A stretch of DNA of 64,000 nt from Ilyomonas sp965219515. Its GTDB lineage: Bacteria > Bacteroidota > Bacteroidia > Chitinophagales > Chitinophagaceae. This document shows, in pieces, positions 28,360-37,473 of this stretch. The stretch spans positions 3,224,001 through 3,288,000 of the forward strand of contig OZ244776.1 of assembly GCA_965219515.1 (NCBI GenBank). Reading direction: 5' to 3'. The notes below the pieces were generated by a model. It saw nothing but the letters and a program-made list of their open reading frames with translations, was not told the DNA's origin and did not search any database. Position 1 is the first letter of the stretch, and the number at the start of each line of letters is the position of its first letter. The position numbers and the translations under genes were made by a program.

Positions 28360-29265
28360 TTACTGATCTCCCGACGCACCGTTTTTATATGCCTCCGCGA
28401 AATCTTTTGCAAAATCTTCCAGCTTTACGTTGCCCATCGCTTCCGGCTTGTGCAATTTATAATCTTCCCAAAATTTACCACTGCGGGCGCTGGCATACAT
28501 TTCTACCAAACCGGCTGCTATGGCGGGCTGCATACCGGCAGATTCTAAACCGCTTTGCACCTGTTCATCAGAAACCACCATCCATTTTAAATCCGGCTTG
28601 CCAATGGCGGCACCTAACACAGCAGCCGTCTCGCTACCGGTGCGTTCGTCGCTGGCTACGTAGCGCACTTTTTTGCCGGTGAGCGGCATCACAATTTCAT
28701 CCGCAATGGCAGCGGCGATGTCTTTGGGCGACACCCAGATTATTTTGTCATCGCCATAATTTGCCGCAATAAAACCCTGCTTTACCATGCCCATATAGCC
28801 CAACAGATTGTAGTAAAAAGAAGTAGGACGCATGTATGTGATAGCAACGTCTGACAGTTTATTCAGCATAGCTTCCACTTCATAATATTCCTGAATGATG
28901 CCATTGCCTTCCGCCAGATGCGCGCCAATGCTGCTAAGAAAAACAATGCGCTTTACACCAGCGTTCGTAATGGCCTGCGCATAATTGCCGGCGAGGCGGC
29001 GTGTATAGGCCGGAAGATCGAGCGAATGATCGAAGTAGTTAGCGGGCGGTATCATGCAATAAACCGCATCTGCACCTTTGAATGTATTTGTCAGAAAATC
29101 AACATCTTCTAACGAACCGATGGCGGCGGTGGCATCCATCGCTTCAATGTCTTTTTGCTTGTCCGCGCTGCTGCTGATAACGGTAACTGAATGTCCTTTT
29201 TGCACTAACTCTTCTGCGAGTGGCTTGCTGATGTGCCCTAACGAACCTGTTACAATAATTTTCAT
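28360..29265 (-). CDS. NAD(P)-binding NmrA-like oxidoreductase (atypical SDR)
   Basis: 301 aa. The N-terminal Rossmann motif is IIVTGSLGHISKPLAEEL. IVFLSSIGAHLAEGNG and MRPTSFYYNLLGYM match the NmrA/NAD(P)H-binding atypical short-chain dehydrogenase group, which includes redox sensors and quinone reductases. It is cytoplasmic. The upstream gap (29266-29487) contains short palindromes, for example AAATCTAAGATTT and CTACTTTTGTTGTAG, that may be operators. A neighbouring AraC regulator of the usual partner type is broken, so its regulation has probably changed. It has no clear link to polysaccharide use. Confidence 0.88.
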   Translation of the reverse strand: MKIIVTGSLGHISKPLAEELVQKGHSVTVISSSADKQKDIEAMDATAAIGSLEDVDFLTNTFKGADAVYCMIPPANYFDHSLDLPAYTRRLAGNYAQAITNAGVKRIVFLSSIGAHLAEGNGIIQEYYEVEAMLNKLSDVAITYMRPTSFYYNLLGYMGMVKQGFIAANYGDDKIIWVSPKDIAAAIADEIVMPLTGKKVRYVASDERTGSETAAVLGAAIGKPDLKWMVVSDEQVQSGLESAGMQPAIAAGLVEMYASARSGKFWEDYKLHKPEAMGNVKLEDFAKDFAEAYKNGASGDQ

Positions 29266-29487
29266 ATTTCTGTTTTTTTGTTAGGGCAAAGGTCCGCAGT
29301 AAAAAAGAAACGGACATAATTAAATCTACTTTTGTTGTAGTAAAATCTAAGATTTACGGACAAGGCGGTATTTGTTTCCGGCTACCACTATTCCGGGTAT
29401 TACCATGCCTGACAAACAGCATACGATAATGGCAAGATCAATCGTAAAAATATTATATCACCCATTCCAAAAATTATTTTTGGTTAC

Positions 29488-31248
29488 TCATTTGTACAAT
29501 GCACCGTAATTTTTACATGCCCGGTAATCGGCTCCTTCCATATCAGAACCGAAAGCATGCCATGCTGACGGGCGAAAAATATGAGCTTCATCTACATTGT
29601 GCATACAAACCGGAATGCGCAGCATGGCAGCCAGTGTTATTAACTGATGCCCGATGTGTCCATAGCTGATAGCGCCATGGTTTGCGCCCCAACGCGCCAT
29701 CACATTATACACATCTGTAAAAGCGCCGCTGCCTGTGATGTGTGGCACAAACCAGGTAGTTGGCCATGTTTTATCGGTACGATTATCCAATGCCTGATGA
29801 ACATGATCGGGTAACTCTATGGTTTCGCCTTCGGCGATTTGTAAAGCCGGCCCCAACCCTTTTACCAGATTGATGCGGCACATGGTAACGGGCATACCGC
29901 CTTTGGTAATAAACTTGGATGAATACCCGCCGCCGCGAAAATAGCCGTTGTTGGCAGGATACCACGTAGTGGCATCGAGACAGGCCGCCGCTTCTTCTTC
30001 ATTTATTTTCCAGTATGGTTTCATCACCGGTTTGCCGTCTTCGGTTTGCCTGCCGCTGCCATCCAATGTTGCCGAGCCGGAATTGATTAAGTGAATAAAT
30101 CCGTTGGCGGCGTTTGCTTCCGGCTGCCAGCCGGTAACGCGTTTTACGGCATCAGCACTCCAATAGGTTCTTACATCGGCAAAGATTTGCGCCGTATTGG
30201 TAAGCAAATATCCAAACAGCATAGAAATGCCGTTGAGAGAATCGTTTTCTGTTGCTACCATAAATGGCGCACGAATGCCGTTCCAGTCGAACGAAGAGTT
30301 TAAAATAGCTTCGGAGAAATCGCCGTTGGGCAAAAAATCGGTCCACTGACGCTGCCCCTGAAAACCGGAAACAATGGCATTGTGCCCCATTGCTTCTTCA
30401 CCAAAACCTTTTTGTTTCAGTTTTTCGTTTCCCGTCATCAAATCACGGATAATCATTGTCATTTTTACCACAAACACCCAATGCTTGTCTTTTTCCTCAC
30501 GAGAAAACTGCTTTTCTCCGGCATTAAAATCTTCGCCTTCTTTGCAATTCTTTTTTGTCCATGCCAAGGCTTTGTCAAATTCCGCTTCATCATAAATTTT
30601 ATAATTGATGCGGCGCAATACTTCGGAAGAATCTACATATTCATTGCGCATTCCTAAGAACTCCCGAAAGAAATCGGGCATCACAATGGAGCCTGCGATG
30701 CCCATAGAAACCGACCCGATGGCGAGATACGATTTGCCGCGCATGATGGCAACGGCCAATCCGGCTTTGGCAAATGACAATAATTTTTCTTTTACATCAT
30801 CAGGCATTTCTTCATCGCCCATGTCCTGCACATCGCGTCCGTAAATGCCAAAAGCGGGCAAGCCGAACTGGTTGTGCGCGGCAAGCGTAGCCGCAAGATA
30901 TACCGCGCCCGGTCGCTCCGTGCCGTTTAAACCCCAGATGGCTTTGGGCAGCAACGGATTCATGTCCATCGTTTCGCTGCCATAGCACCAGCATGGCGTT
31001 ACCGAAAGAGAGACGCCAACATTGTTAGCCGCAAACTTTTGGGCGCATTGCGTAGCTTCCTGTACGCCGCCGATGCAGCTATCGGCAATCACGCATTGCA
31101 CCGGCGAACCATCGGGATACCGCAATTCTTTTTCATATAATGCTGCTGCGTTTTGCGCCATTTTCATCGTGGTGTCTTCCAGCGATTCGCGAACGCCGCC
31201 AAGACGCCCGTCAATGATAGGGCGAATGCCGATTTTGGGATAAGTCAT
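29488..31248 (-). CDS. fucI: L-fucose isomerase (possibly D-arabinose isomerase)
   Basis: 586 aa, matching the normal family length of about 590. Characteristic text includes IGIRPIIDGRLGGVRESLE at the N-terminus, SCIGGVQEATQCAQKF, GSETMDMNPLLPKAIWG and the C-terminal MCRINLVKGLGPALQIAEG. FucI is a cytoplasmic Mn-dependent ketol isomerase converting L-fucose to L-fuculose, and many members also convert D-arabinose to D-ribulose. No fuculokinase or aldolase is visible nearby. The adjacent upstream genes on the same strand encode a DUF6786 lipoprotein and a GH172 enzyme, which makes D-arabinose an open alternative substrate. A short palindrome CCAAAAATTATTTTTGG follows the stop. Confidence 0.9.
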   Translation of the reverse strand: MTYPKIGIRPIIDGRLGGVRESLEDTTMKMAQNAAALYEKELRYPDGSPVQCVIADSCIGGVQEATQCAQKFAANNVGVSLSVTPCWCYGSETMDMNPLLPKAIWGLNGTERPGAVYLAATLAAHNQFGLPAFGIYGRDVQDMGDEEMPDDVKEKLLSFAKAGLAVAIMRGKSYLAIGSVSMGIAGSIVMPDFFREFLGMRNEYVDSSEVLRRINYKIYDEAEFDKALAWTKKNCKEGEDFNAGEKQFSREEKDKHWVFVVKMTMIIRDLMTGNEKLKQKGFGEEAMGHNAIVSGFQGQRQWTDFLPNGDFSEAILNSSFDWNGIRAPFMVATENDSLNGISMLFGYLLTNTAQIFADVRTYWSADAVKRVTGWQPEANAANGFIHLINSGSATLDGSGRQTEDGKPVMKPYWKINEEEAAACLDATTWYPANNGYFRGGGYSSKFITKGGMPVTMCRINLVKGLGPALQIAEGETIELPDHVHQALDNRTDKTWPTTWFVPHITGSGAFTDVYNVMARWGANHGAISYGHIGHQLITLAAMLRIPVCMHNVDEAHIFRPSAWHAFGSDMEGADYRACKNYGALYK

Positions 31249-31285
31249 GTAATTAATTATGAGTTGTGAATGATAAGTTATGAGT

Positions 31286-31446
31286 GGCTTTGTTGCATGA
31301 ATATATTTTATTCAAAAATTTGGCTTTGAAACGAATATTTTTCAATCGGCATTCTAAAAAAAACAGAATTTGCATTGATAAAGATTGCCTATATCCAGCG
31401 TTTTAATTATTGATCTTTAGAAATTATATATTCATGCAACAAAGCC
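31286..31446. mobile_element. 161-bp MITE with IS903-type terminal inverted repeats
   Basis: Terminal inverted repeats begin GGCTTTGTTGCATGAATATA at both ends and match perfectly. Flanking 9-bp direct repeats GTTATGAGT (31277-31285) and ATTATGAGT (31447-31455) differ at one base, as expected for an older target duplication. The interior has no coding capacity. The ends match those of the complete IS at 60650-61752, so it is probably a non-autonomous derivative mobilised by that transposase. The surrounding gap 31249-31533 otherwise contains ATGAGTTATGAATGAT-type short repeats. Confidence 0.85.
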
Positions 31447-31533
31447 ATTATGAGTTATGAATGATATGACGCTGAATCTGATGTAACGTTCGGTGATACA
31501 ATTCATCGTTCATCATTCATAACTCATAGCTGT

Positions 31534-32766
31534 TTAAAACGCCTGTTGTATTTCGTCTGTGGAAATGCCCAATACTTTAGTTGCTATCTGATTCAGTTTC
31601 TCTTTTTGCCCCGAAAAATGAAACACATAATGATTGTGTGTCATCATTTCGCCTTTTTTCAAAAAGGCGGCGGGCGATACGCTTTCTATTTCGTAAAAAG
31701 GCCCCATCTGCGTTCCATCTGCTAACGCGCCGTCGTTGTACGCATTTACGGCATCGCCGCTAAACACCGGCCGGGTTGTATTCCATTCCTGATTTAAGTA
31801 TTTTCCGTTCGGGTCTATATCAAAAATAACAATGGTGAGTATGCCGTTTTCGGCATCGTAGCTGCCTGCCATCGGTTTGGCTTTGCCGGGCGCAATACCC
31901 AATTTACCACGACTTTTTCCATCTGCTTTAAACAAAAGCGTTCCGTTTTTATAATTGATTCTGTCTTTGGCAATTTCTCCGAAATAATCAGTCGTGGCAA
32001 TTTTGCCGGTTGCTTCTTTTTTATAGGGAACAACAACGGTGGTTTTTGGAGACGGATTAAACATATCGAGCATCCAGATACATGGCATTCCGGTTTTTTC
32101 TGTCCAGTTAAAATCACCGGTATTTGTAATGGTGTTTGAGGTTAAATAACCTGCCGATTTAATATCATCACCCAATTCAATTCCGATCTGGCTGCTGATT
32201 TTATCCCGGGTAAGAATAGAAATATCCCGGCCGGCAATCAAGGTTAATTTTGTTCCGGCATAATTGGTTAGGTTCATTTCTTTTTGCAGATGCACCGAAT
32301 TGCCTGTTGCCGCTATCACGTTCCAGGATTCGGTATCAATGGCAGCAGGCGTTTTCCAGTTGTCAAATACCATGTCTTTCTCCTTATCAAAATACAAAGA
32401 AAACGTTCCGCCTTCCGGCCCGAGCCAAAAACGGTTTTCGCCGCCGTAAGCGTTCATGTGCTCATTCACGGGCGCGGCAAATGCCTTATAATTAATCCAG
32501 CCAAAACTTTTACCGGATAAGCCGTCGGCGGTTGACGTAAACACCTTAGCCTGGTATTTTGGCGAAACAATTACTTCTGCGGTTTCCCCGTCATTTGTAA
32601 GTACAACAAGATTGCTGTCGTGCTGTTTCAAAAAGCTTAGATCGTAACCAAAAGTTCCTTTGCTACTGCTGTCTGCATCCGGTTTTTGAACGTTCGTATT
32701 TTTATTATTGTGGCAGCCAATGGTTGTCATGACAAGTAATGTTAGAATGAGAACTGATTTTTTCAT
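31534..32766 (-). CDS. DUF6786-like secreted lipoprotein
   Basis: 410 aa from the ATG at 32766 (MKKSVLILTLLVMTTIGCHNNKN), giving a type II lipoprotein signal with cysteine at about residue 18. The open frame extends 26 codons upstream, but that part lacks signal character and would overlap the upstream gene. The mature protein appears beta-rich, with NAYGGENRFWLGPEGGTFSLYF and GPFYEIESVSPAA; it resembles the DUF6786 family, whose function is not established. It lies between GH172 and fucI on the same strand, so a role in surface sugar handling is plausible. Confidence 0.75.
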   Translation of the reverse strand: MKKSVLILTLLVMTTIGCHNNKNTNVQKPDADSSSKGTFGYDLSFLKQHDSNLVVLTNDGETAEVIVSPKYQAKVFTSTADGLSGKSFGWINYKAFAAPVNEHMNAYGGENRFWLGPEGGTFSLYFDKEKDMVFDNWKTPAAIDTESWNVIAATGNSVHLQKEMNLTNYAGTKLTLIAGRDISILTRDKISSQIGIELGDDIKSAGYLTSNTITNTGDFNWTEKTGMPCIWMLDMFNPSPKTTVVVPYKKEATGKIATTDYFGEIAKDRINYKNGTLLFKADGKSRGKLGIAPGKAKPMAGSYDAENGILTIVIFDIDPNGKYLNQEWNTTRPVFSGDAVNAYNDGALADGTQMGPFYEIESVSPAAFLKKGEMMTHNHYVFHFSGQKEKLNQIATKVLGISTDEIQQAF

Positions 32767-32788
32767 ATCACGCAATATCGTTTGATGA

Positions 32789-33958
32789 TTACCATTTGGG
32801 AATTTCCAGATCGCCTCTCGAAGGCAGCTTCGGAAACGGGGCATGAGGTTCGCGCTGATACCAGTACACCACCGATGAAATGTCTGATTTCTGCGGATAA
32901 TATGTTCCGTCGTGCCGCCAGCCCAAGTCCTGTATGGTTATTTTTAAATCTTTTTCAAAGCGGATAGGATCAAGGATATGCCAGCGATACATGCCAAATG
33001 CCTGCTGCGAAAGGTATAAACCGTTGGGGCGAATTACCTGGTGCATGCCGGCATACGCGGTCGAAAACTCCTGGTATTGCTTTGTGTGCGGATTTTCAAA
33101 GTTGTAAGAGCCGCAGAAATAATCTTCCGTACCAGTGCCGTTGATGGTAGGATACTGCGTATCGCCATCCATATAAAATTTTATTTCTCCTTCGCCCCAC
33201 CAGGCATTGTTGTTCACGTTCCAGGCAAGATACGTTCCTACATACTGACCTTTGCCTTTGATGCCGTCCACCAGGGTATAAAGCGAATTGGTGGTGGGGT
33301 TAGAGCGCCGGAACTGCGCATGAAAATAAGCTTCGTCATCGCCTACTTCCGTTAAGGTATAATCAATCTGGTAGTACAACCGCATCGGTTCTTTTTTGTT
33401 GATGTTTTCGATGGTGATTTTACATTTTTTCCGAAACGGCATTTTCCAGTAGCAATTAAATGCGCTGCCCGGGTTTACGGTAACGGCAAGCGAATTTAAC
33501 GGCGCATATTCATTAAACGCCATCCCGAAAAAATCGCCGAGCGGTACTTCTATGGAAGGTGTGGTTTCATCATCCCAGTAAAACCGCAGAATGGAAAACC
33601 GCCAGACACCGGTTGGCGTCATCCAGATGTGCTGAACGGCGCCGGGACCGTCCATTTCGGCAATGGTAAAAGTTTCGCCGCCCCGCACTTCGATAAACGG
33701 ATTCACCTTCCAGCCTTTGCCCAAATCCTGCGCTGCCGGCCAGGCATTCGCCACATTGCGTTTGCCACTGTCGGCAACCGGGTCGGCCATGCCGCCGCTG
33801 CCTTTTGCACCGGTATAATTTTCGGGGCTGATGGAGCGCGTTTTAGCATCGGAAAGTTTGGATAGCGTGGACATATTCATATCCAGACCATTGAACTTTT
33901 GAGCGAAAACGTTAGCTGTTATAAACAGCAGCAGAATGAGTGGCAATTTTTCTTTCAT
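32789..33958 (-). CDS. Secreted GH172-type enzyme (DUF2961)
   Basis: 389 aa with a signal peptide (MKEKLPLILLLFITANVFAQ). The DUF2961 core is visible as GGETFTIAEMDGPGAVQHIW, WWGEGEIKFYMDGD and NGTGTEDYFCGSY, the last two carrying the conserved acidic residues of the family. GH172 members act on D-furanosides, including alpha-D-arabinofuranose and alpha-D-fructofuranose linkages. It lies 22 bp upstream of the DUF6786 gene and two genes upstream of a FucI-like isomerase, all on the minus strand. The substrate in this organism is inferred only. Confidence 0.88.
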   Translation of the reverse strand: MKEKLPLILLLFITANVFAQKFNGLDMNMSTLSKLSDAKTRSISPENYTGAKGSGGMADPVADSGKRNVANAWPAAQDLGKGWKVNPFIEVRGGETFTIAEMDGPGAVQHIWMTPTGVWRFSILRFYWDDETTPSIEVPLGDFFGMAFNEYAPLNSLAVTVNPGSAFNCYWKMPFRKKCKITIENINKKEPMRLYYQIDYTLTEVGDDEAYFHAQFRRSNPTTNSLYTLVDGIKGKGQYVGTYLAWNVNNNAWWGEGEIKFYMDGDTQYPTINGTGTEDYFCGSYNFENPHTKQYQEFSTAYAGMHQVIRPNGLYLSQQAFGMYRWHILDPIRFEKDLKITIQDLGWRHDGTYYPQKSDISSVVYWYQREPHAPFPKLPSRGDLEIPKW

Positions 33959-34065
33959 GTTGTTATTTTTTTGATAAGCGGAACATACTATAAAAAGTAA
34001 AGGGATAAGCCTACTTCATTCCGGCCTGTGTTTGAAATAAACCAGTTTTTTTCCTGCATTACTAA

Positions 34066-34965
34066 GAAGCTGTCTAAAAACGGTTCAGCATAATTCTTAT
34101 GGCTGATAAATGTACCATGGCAACACTTGTATTATTAAGTCGTTCATAATTTTTTGAGTTTCTTCTATTGGTATCTATCCATGAAAAGGTTCTTTCTACA
34201 ATCCATCGTTTCGGCAATATTTTAAAAGTGTGCAGATCATCTCTTTTTATAATTTCCAATTCTATTTTGAACTTTGCTTTTATGATGTTTATCAATTGTC
34301 CTGTGTAGCTGCCATCTGCAAATATTTTGACTACTTTTTTCCAGCTTTCACATAATTTGTTCACCACGTCGACTGCTCCATCCCTGTCCTGAACTGATGC
34401 ACTCTGTATCACTACTGCCAATACCAGTCCCAGGGTGTCTACAATTATATGTCGCTTGATGCCTTTTATTTTCTTACCTGCATCAAACCCTTTGTCTTCG
34501 CTGGTTACAAGGGTATTTTTTACAGATTGAGCATCGATAATACCCACCGTAGGTTCTTCTTTTTTGCCATGTATTACTCTTACTTGTTCTACTAATGCTT
34601 CATGTATTACTTCAAAAATTTCTTCTTTCTTCCACACTGAAAAATAATAGTAAACTATTTTCCAGGGTGCAAAATCTCCTGGCAACATGCGCCATTGACA
34701 ACCTGTCTTTACCAGGTATAAAATTGAATTTACAATTTCCCTTAAATCATATTTCCTGCTTCGGTCTGTATCTAAATGTTTTGCTATAATTTGCCACTGG
34801 CTATCGCTTACATTCGTTGGATAATTTGTCATGCTAATTGAGTTTGTGATGATTCACAATTAGTACAACTCCTTCCTAAGTAAGTGATAGCTTCTTTATA
34901 ACTATCTTATTCTACCGGCACTTATCCACATCAAATAACTATTTAAACTAATTTTAGACAGCTTC
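34066..34965 (-). mobile_element. IS5-family insertion sequence (IS1031-like), complete
   Basis: A 900-bp element with terminal inverted repeats GAAGCTGTCTAAAA, flanked by 3-bp direct repeats TAA (34063-34065 and 34966-34968). Target duplication of the form TNA is typical of the IS1031 group of the IS5 family. It carries one intact transposase gene and looks recent. Confidence 0.85.
34074..34832 (-). CDS. IS5-family transposase (IS1031-like)
   Basis: 252 aa. The N-terminal DUF4096-type region (VSDSQWQIIAKHL, LYLVKTGCQWRMLPGDFAPWK) precedes a DDE catalytic domain: PTVGIIDAQSVKN carries the first Asp, KIFADGSYTG the second, and WIVERTFSWIDTNRR the Glu. It is intact and fills the element at 34066-34965. 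The gene starts about 130 bp inside one end, and its stop is 8 bp from the other. Confidence 0.93.
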   Translation of the reverse strand: MTNYPTNVSDSQWQIIAKHLDTDRSRKYDLREIVNSILYLVKTGCQWRMLPGDFAPWKIVYYYFSVWKKEEIFEVIHEALVEQVRVIHGKKEEPTVGIIDAQSVKNTLVTSEDKGFDAGKKIKGIKRHIIVDTLGLVLAVVIQSASVQDRDGAVDVVNKLCESWKKVVKIFADGSYTGQLINIIKAKFKIELEIIKRDDLHTFKILPKRWIVERTFSWIDTNRRNSKNYERLNNTSVAMVHLSAIRIMLNRF

Positions 34966-35158
34966 TAAGACAGCGTAACCTATGTTATAAAATTTGCACA
35001 ATGTCTTTTATAGAAACTTTCTTTTTGATGCCACTAAATTAACAGACTTCTTTCACAAGTTGAAAGAACAGGTAGAAGACAAAACAACAATGGCAGAATA
35101 TTTTGGATTGATATAAAAGACAGAAAGGCGGTAATGTGTAAGCGGCCGATAAGCGTAA

Positions 35159-35293
35159 TTAAAAGACATTGCAGTTAAGATATTCAGGATACTAACAGAA
35201 CGCTATTGCAACAGAAGGCGCAGGCACTCACAAAGAGTTGAAATCATCTGTGGCATCTGCTTTTATCAACTGAAAGAAACATTATCAATATAA
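35159..35293 (+). pseudogene. Transposase C-terminal remnant
   Basis: A 44-codon open stretch reads LKDIAVKIFRILTERYCNRR and continues through RRHSQRVEIICGICFYQLKE, which resembles the C-terminus of DDE transposases common in Bacteroidota. It lacks all catalytic parts. The wider gap 34969-35511 otherwise contains AT-rich DNA with no gene, and a short dispersed repeat at 35341-35390. Confidence 0.5.
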
Positions 35294-35340
35294 ATGCAAG
35301 GTTATCTGATACTATTAATCTTCAGAGAGCTTTTCATTTC

Positions 35341-35390
35341 TGGTAGAGCGTACGGGAACAAATCCCGAATCGGTGGTTGAGGATTTGATG
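35341..35390. repeat. Dispersed repeat, copy A
   Basis: TGGTAGAGCGTACGGGAACA followed by AATCCCGAATCGG. A similar sequence with the same orientation occurs at 52500-52545 (copy B), upstream of fecR. Read on the minus strand both end GTACGCTCTACCA, which recalls the 3' end of a tRNA, but no tRNA body is present. Confidence 0.5.
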
Positions 35391-35511
35391 CAACCGTGCG
35401 ATTTAACTGCTTTATAATTAGGCAAGTTTTGATTGATAGTCCAAAGTTGAGCTGATGCCCTTTCTTAATAATCATACGATTTTGAAAGCATTACTTTCTT
35501 AAATTGCATCG

Positions 35512-36117
35512 ATGTCTGCGAATGTGCTGATAGATGAAAAAAACCTTTTTAAACGGGTTGCTGCTGGCGATGAGATTGCCTTTGCCCAAATCTTTTTTCA
35601 TTATGTTGCCCGCACGCAACCGGTGTTGTCGGGGATGACGAAATCGAAAGAAGCAACCGAAGAAATCATTCACGATGTGTTTGTTAATTTATGGATAAAC
35701 AGGGAGAAGTTAACTGCGATTGATGATTACGAGGCTTATATTTTTACAGCCGTTACAAACAGAACTTTTACTTATCTAAAAAAGCTGGGCAAAGAGAAAA
35801 AAGAACGGGAACACTTTCGTTCATCAGAACAAAGCAACAGTACGGAAGAATCTATTTATTTCAGGGAAAGTGTTCATCTTGTAAAGCAAGCGACGGAACA
35901 ACTGCCGTCCCAACGCAAATTAATTTTTAAGCTCAGCCGCGAAGAAGGGCTTAGTCATAGTGAGATCAGCCATCACCTGAATCTGTCGAAGAATACGGTG
36001 AAAAATCAAATAGTGCAGGCTTTAAAGTTCATAAAGAAATATTTACATAATACTTCTGCTTTAATTATGATTCTGCTGCTTATCATAAATTTTTTTTCAA
36101 TCATCTGTTTACGCTGA
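35512..36117 (+). CDS. ECF RNA polymerase sigma-70 factor
   Basis: 201 aa. Region 2 is visible in AFAQIFFHYVARTQPVLSGM and TEEIIHDVFVNLWINREKL; region 4 in LPSQRKLIFKLSREEGLSHS and EISHHLNLSKNTVKNQI. The last 22 residues are hydrophobic (ALIMILLLIINFFSIICLR), a tail seen in the Bacteroides-expansion group of ECF sigma factors. Such sigma factors normally lie directly upstream of fecR-susC-susD on the same strand. Here fecR lies 16 kb away at the far end of the opposite-strand block, and this sigma gene converges on that block's other end. Confidence 0.92.
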   Translation: MSANVLIDEKNLFKRVAAGDEIAFAQIFFHYVARTQPVLSGMTKSKEATEEIIHDVFVNLWINREKLTAIDDYEAYIFTAVTNRTFTYLKKLGKEKKEREHFRSSEQSNSTEESIYFRESVHLVKQATEQLPSQRKLIFKLSREEGLSHSEISHHLNLSKNTVKNQIVQALKFIKKYLHNTSALIMILLLIINFFSIICLR

Positions 36118-36131
36118 TTACAAATATTTGT

Positions 36132-36365
36132 TTACAGAACAGTGGCTTCTACTACATCTATTAATTTTTCGAATTGTACTTTCACAAGCCTGCATTGTTC
36201 TAAGTCCGCCTCAACAATAATATTAATAAAAGCATTTGCGTAATTTTTTGCTGTTGTTTCAGCAATCAACCTTCGAATAACTATTCTTCTTCTTTTAACA
36301 ACTTGTATCACCTTTACAAGTATGGTATCGCTTTCAACAACTTCAAGCATGAATATTTTTTCCAT
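36132..36365 (-). CDS. Small ACT-domain-like protein
   Basis: 77 aa. The pattern beta-alpha-beta with a C-terminal VKVQFEKLIDVVEATVL resembles the end of ACT domains such as the acetolactate synthase small subunit (which has QLNKLIDV-type text). It lacks the full length of that subunit. It is 40 bp downstream of the cysteine-synthase-like gene and may be the last gene of the block. A role as a small amino-acid-sensing or regulatory partner is only a guess. Confidence 0.6.
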   Translation of the reverse strand: MEKIFMLEVVESDTILVKVIQVVKRRRIVIRRLIAETTAKNYANAFINIIVEADLEQCRLVKVQFEKLIDVVEATVL

Positions 36366-36405
36366 TGTAAAATTTTATTCTATCTTTTATGCGGTGCATA
36401 AAAAA

Positions 36406-37467
36406 TTATAATCTGTCAATGGCTTTATAATCCAGCAGTTCTACCTGCGGTGTTATATATTTTTCTTTTATTGGTTCTGTTTTCATTAAATCTGTGCTCA
36501 AATATTTTTTATTGCTATCGCATAATATGGTTACTACAGAATTATTAAAACCAAATTTGTTTTGCAACTGTATGGCACCAATTATGTTTGCACCGGAAGA
36601 AATACCAACCGCTAATCCTAATTGATATGCCAGTTTTTGCGCCATTAATATTGAATCGCCGTCTGATACTTTTATAATTTCATCAAGCTTATCAAGCTGA
36701 ACAATGGCAGGAATAAATTCGTCTGAAATTCCCTGTATGCGATGTGAACCGGTTTTATAACCCGTAGAAAGCGTGGGTGATTCTTCCGGTTCCAAAGGAT
36801 GAGTTTTTATATGAAGATTTCTTTTTTTCAGATATTTTCCCACACCCATTATAGTGCCGCCTGTGCCAACGCCGGCAACAAACGCATCTGGTGTTTTATC
36901 AATATTTTGCATCTGCATCCATATTTCTTTTGCCGTTGTTTTTTCGTGCGCTTCTGCATTGTAAATATTTTCAAACTGCTTTGGAAGAAAAATGTTTTTG
37001 TTATCAGCAGCCATTGTTTCACTTAAAGCAATGCTTCCTAAAAATCCACCTTGATCTTTTGAAATTGTTATTACTTCTGCACCCAAACTTTTTATTATAT
37101 CCATTCGTTCTTTACTAAGCCAATCGGGCATAATAATTTTTACTTCATGCCCCAATGCTTTACCGATTGCGCTAAAAGAAATGCCTGTGTTGCCGCTTGT
37201 GGCTTCTACAATCACGTTGCCTTGCTTTATTTTTTTGTTTCTATAAGCCTGCTGAAGTATGTACAATGCCATGCGGTCTTTAATACTCCCCGTTAAATTA
37301 TACTGCTCACACTTTGCATAAATTTTTCCATATTGTCTTTTATAACAATAAGAAATTTCAAGCATTGGTGTATTGCCAATAAGATACCACAAATGCCTGA
37401 ACTTATTTTCGATGCTGATTTTGTTCTGCATTTTAAAGTCGGTGTGATAATCTAATACTTTCTGCAT
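36406..37467 (-). CDS. PLP-dependent cysteine synthase family protein
   Basis: 353 aa. It is a fold-type II PLP enzyme: the PLP lysine is in NLTGSIKDRMALY, the substrate-binding loop is EATSGNTGISF, and the phosphate loop is GVGTGGTIMGVG. This matches O-acetylserine sulfhydrylase (CysK/CysM) or cystathionine beta-synthase-like proteins. LEPEESPTLSTG and AVGISSGANIIGA are typical C-terminal text. It is 6 bp downstream of dsbD on the same strand, so it is probably co-transcribed with the thiol-redox genes. An actual reaction, for example cysteine synthesis or H2S release, is not determinable. Confidence 0.87.
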   Translation of the reverse strand: MQKVLDYHTDFKMQNKISIENKFRHLWYLIGNTPMLEISYCYKRQYGKIYAKCEQYNLTGSIKDRMALYILQQAYRNKKIKQGNVIVEATSGNTGISFSAIGKALGHEVKIIMPDWLSKERMDIIKSLGAEVITISKDQGGFLGSIALSETMAADNKNIFLPKQFENIYNAEAHEKTTAKEIWMQMQNIDKTPDAFVAGVGTGGTIMGVGKYLKKRNLHIKTHPLEPEESPTLSTGYKTGSHRIQGISDEFIPAIVQLDKLDEIIKVSDGDSILMAQKLAYQLGLAVGISSGANIIGAIQLQNKFGFNNSVVTILCDSNKKYLSTDLMKTEPIKEKYITPQVELLDYKAIDRL

Positions 37468-37473
37468 TGTTGT

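Noticed and set aside
35341..35390. Possible minus-strand tRNA ending in CCA
   Set aside because: Only a tRNA-like 3' end is visible; there is no D-arm or anticodon arm upstream, so it is listed as a repeat.
36132..36365. Annotating the small protein as the acetolactate synthase small subunit
   Set aside because: It is too short and has no acetolactate synthase large-subunit gene nearby; only partial ACT-like similarity can be seen.
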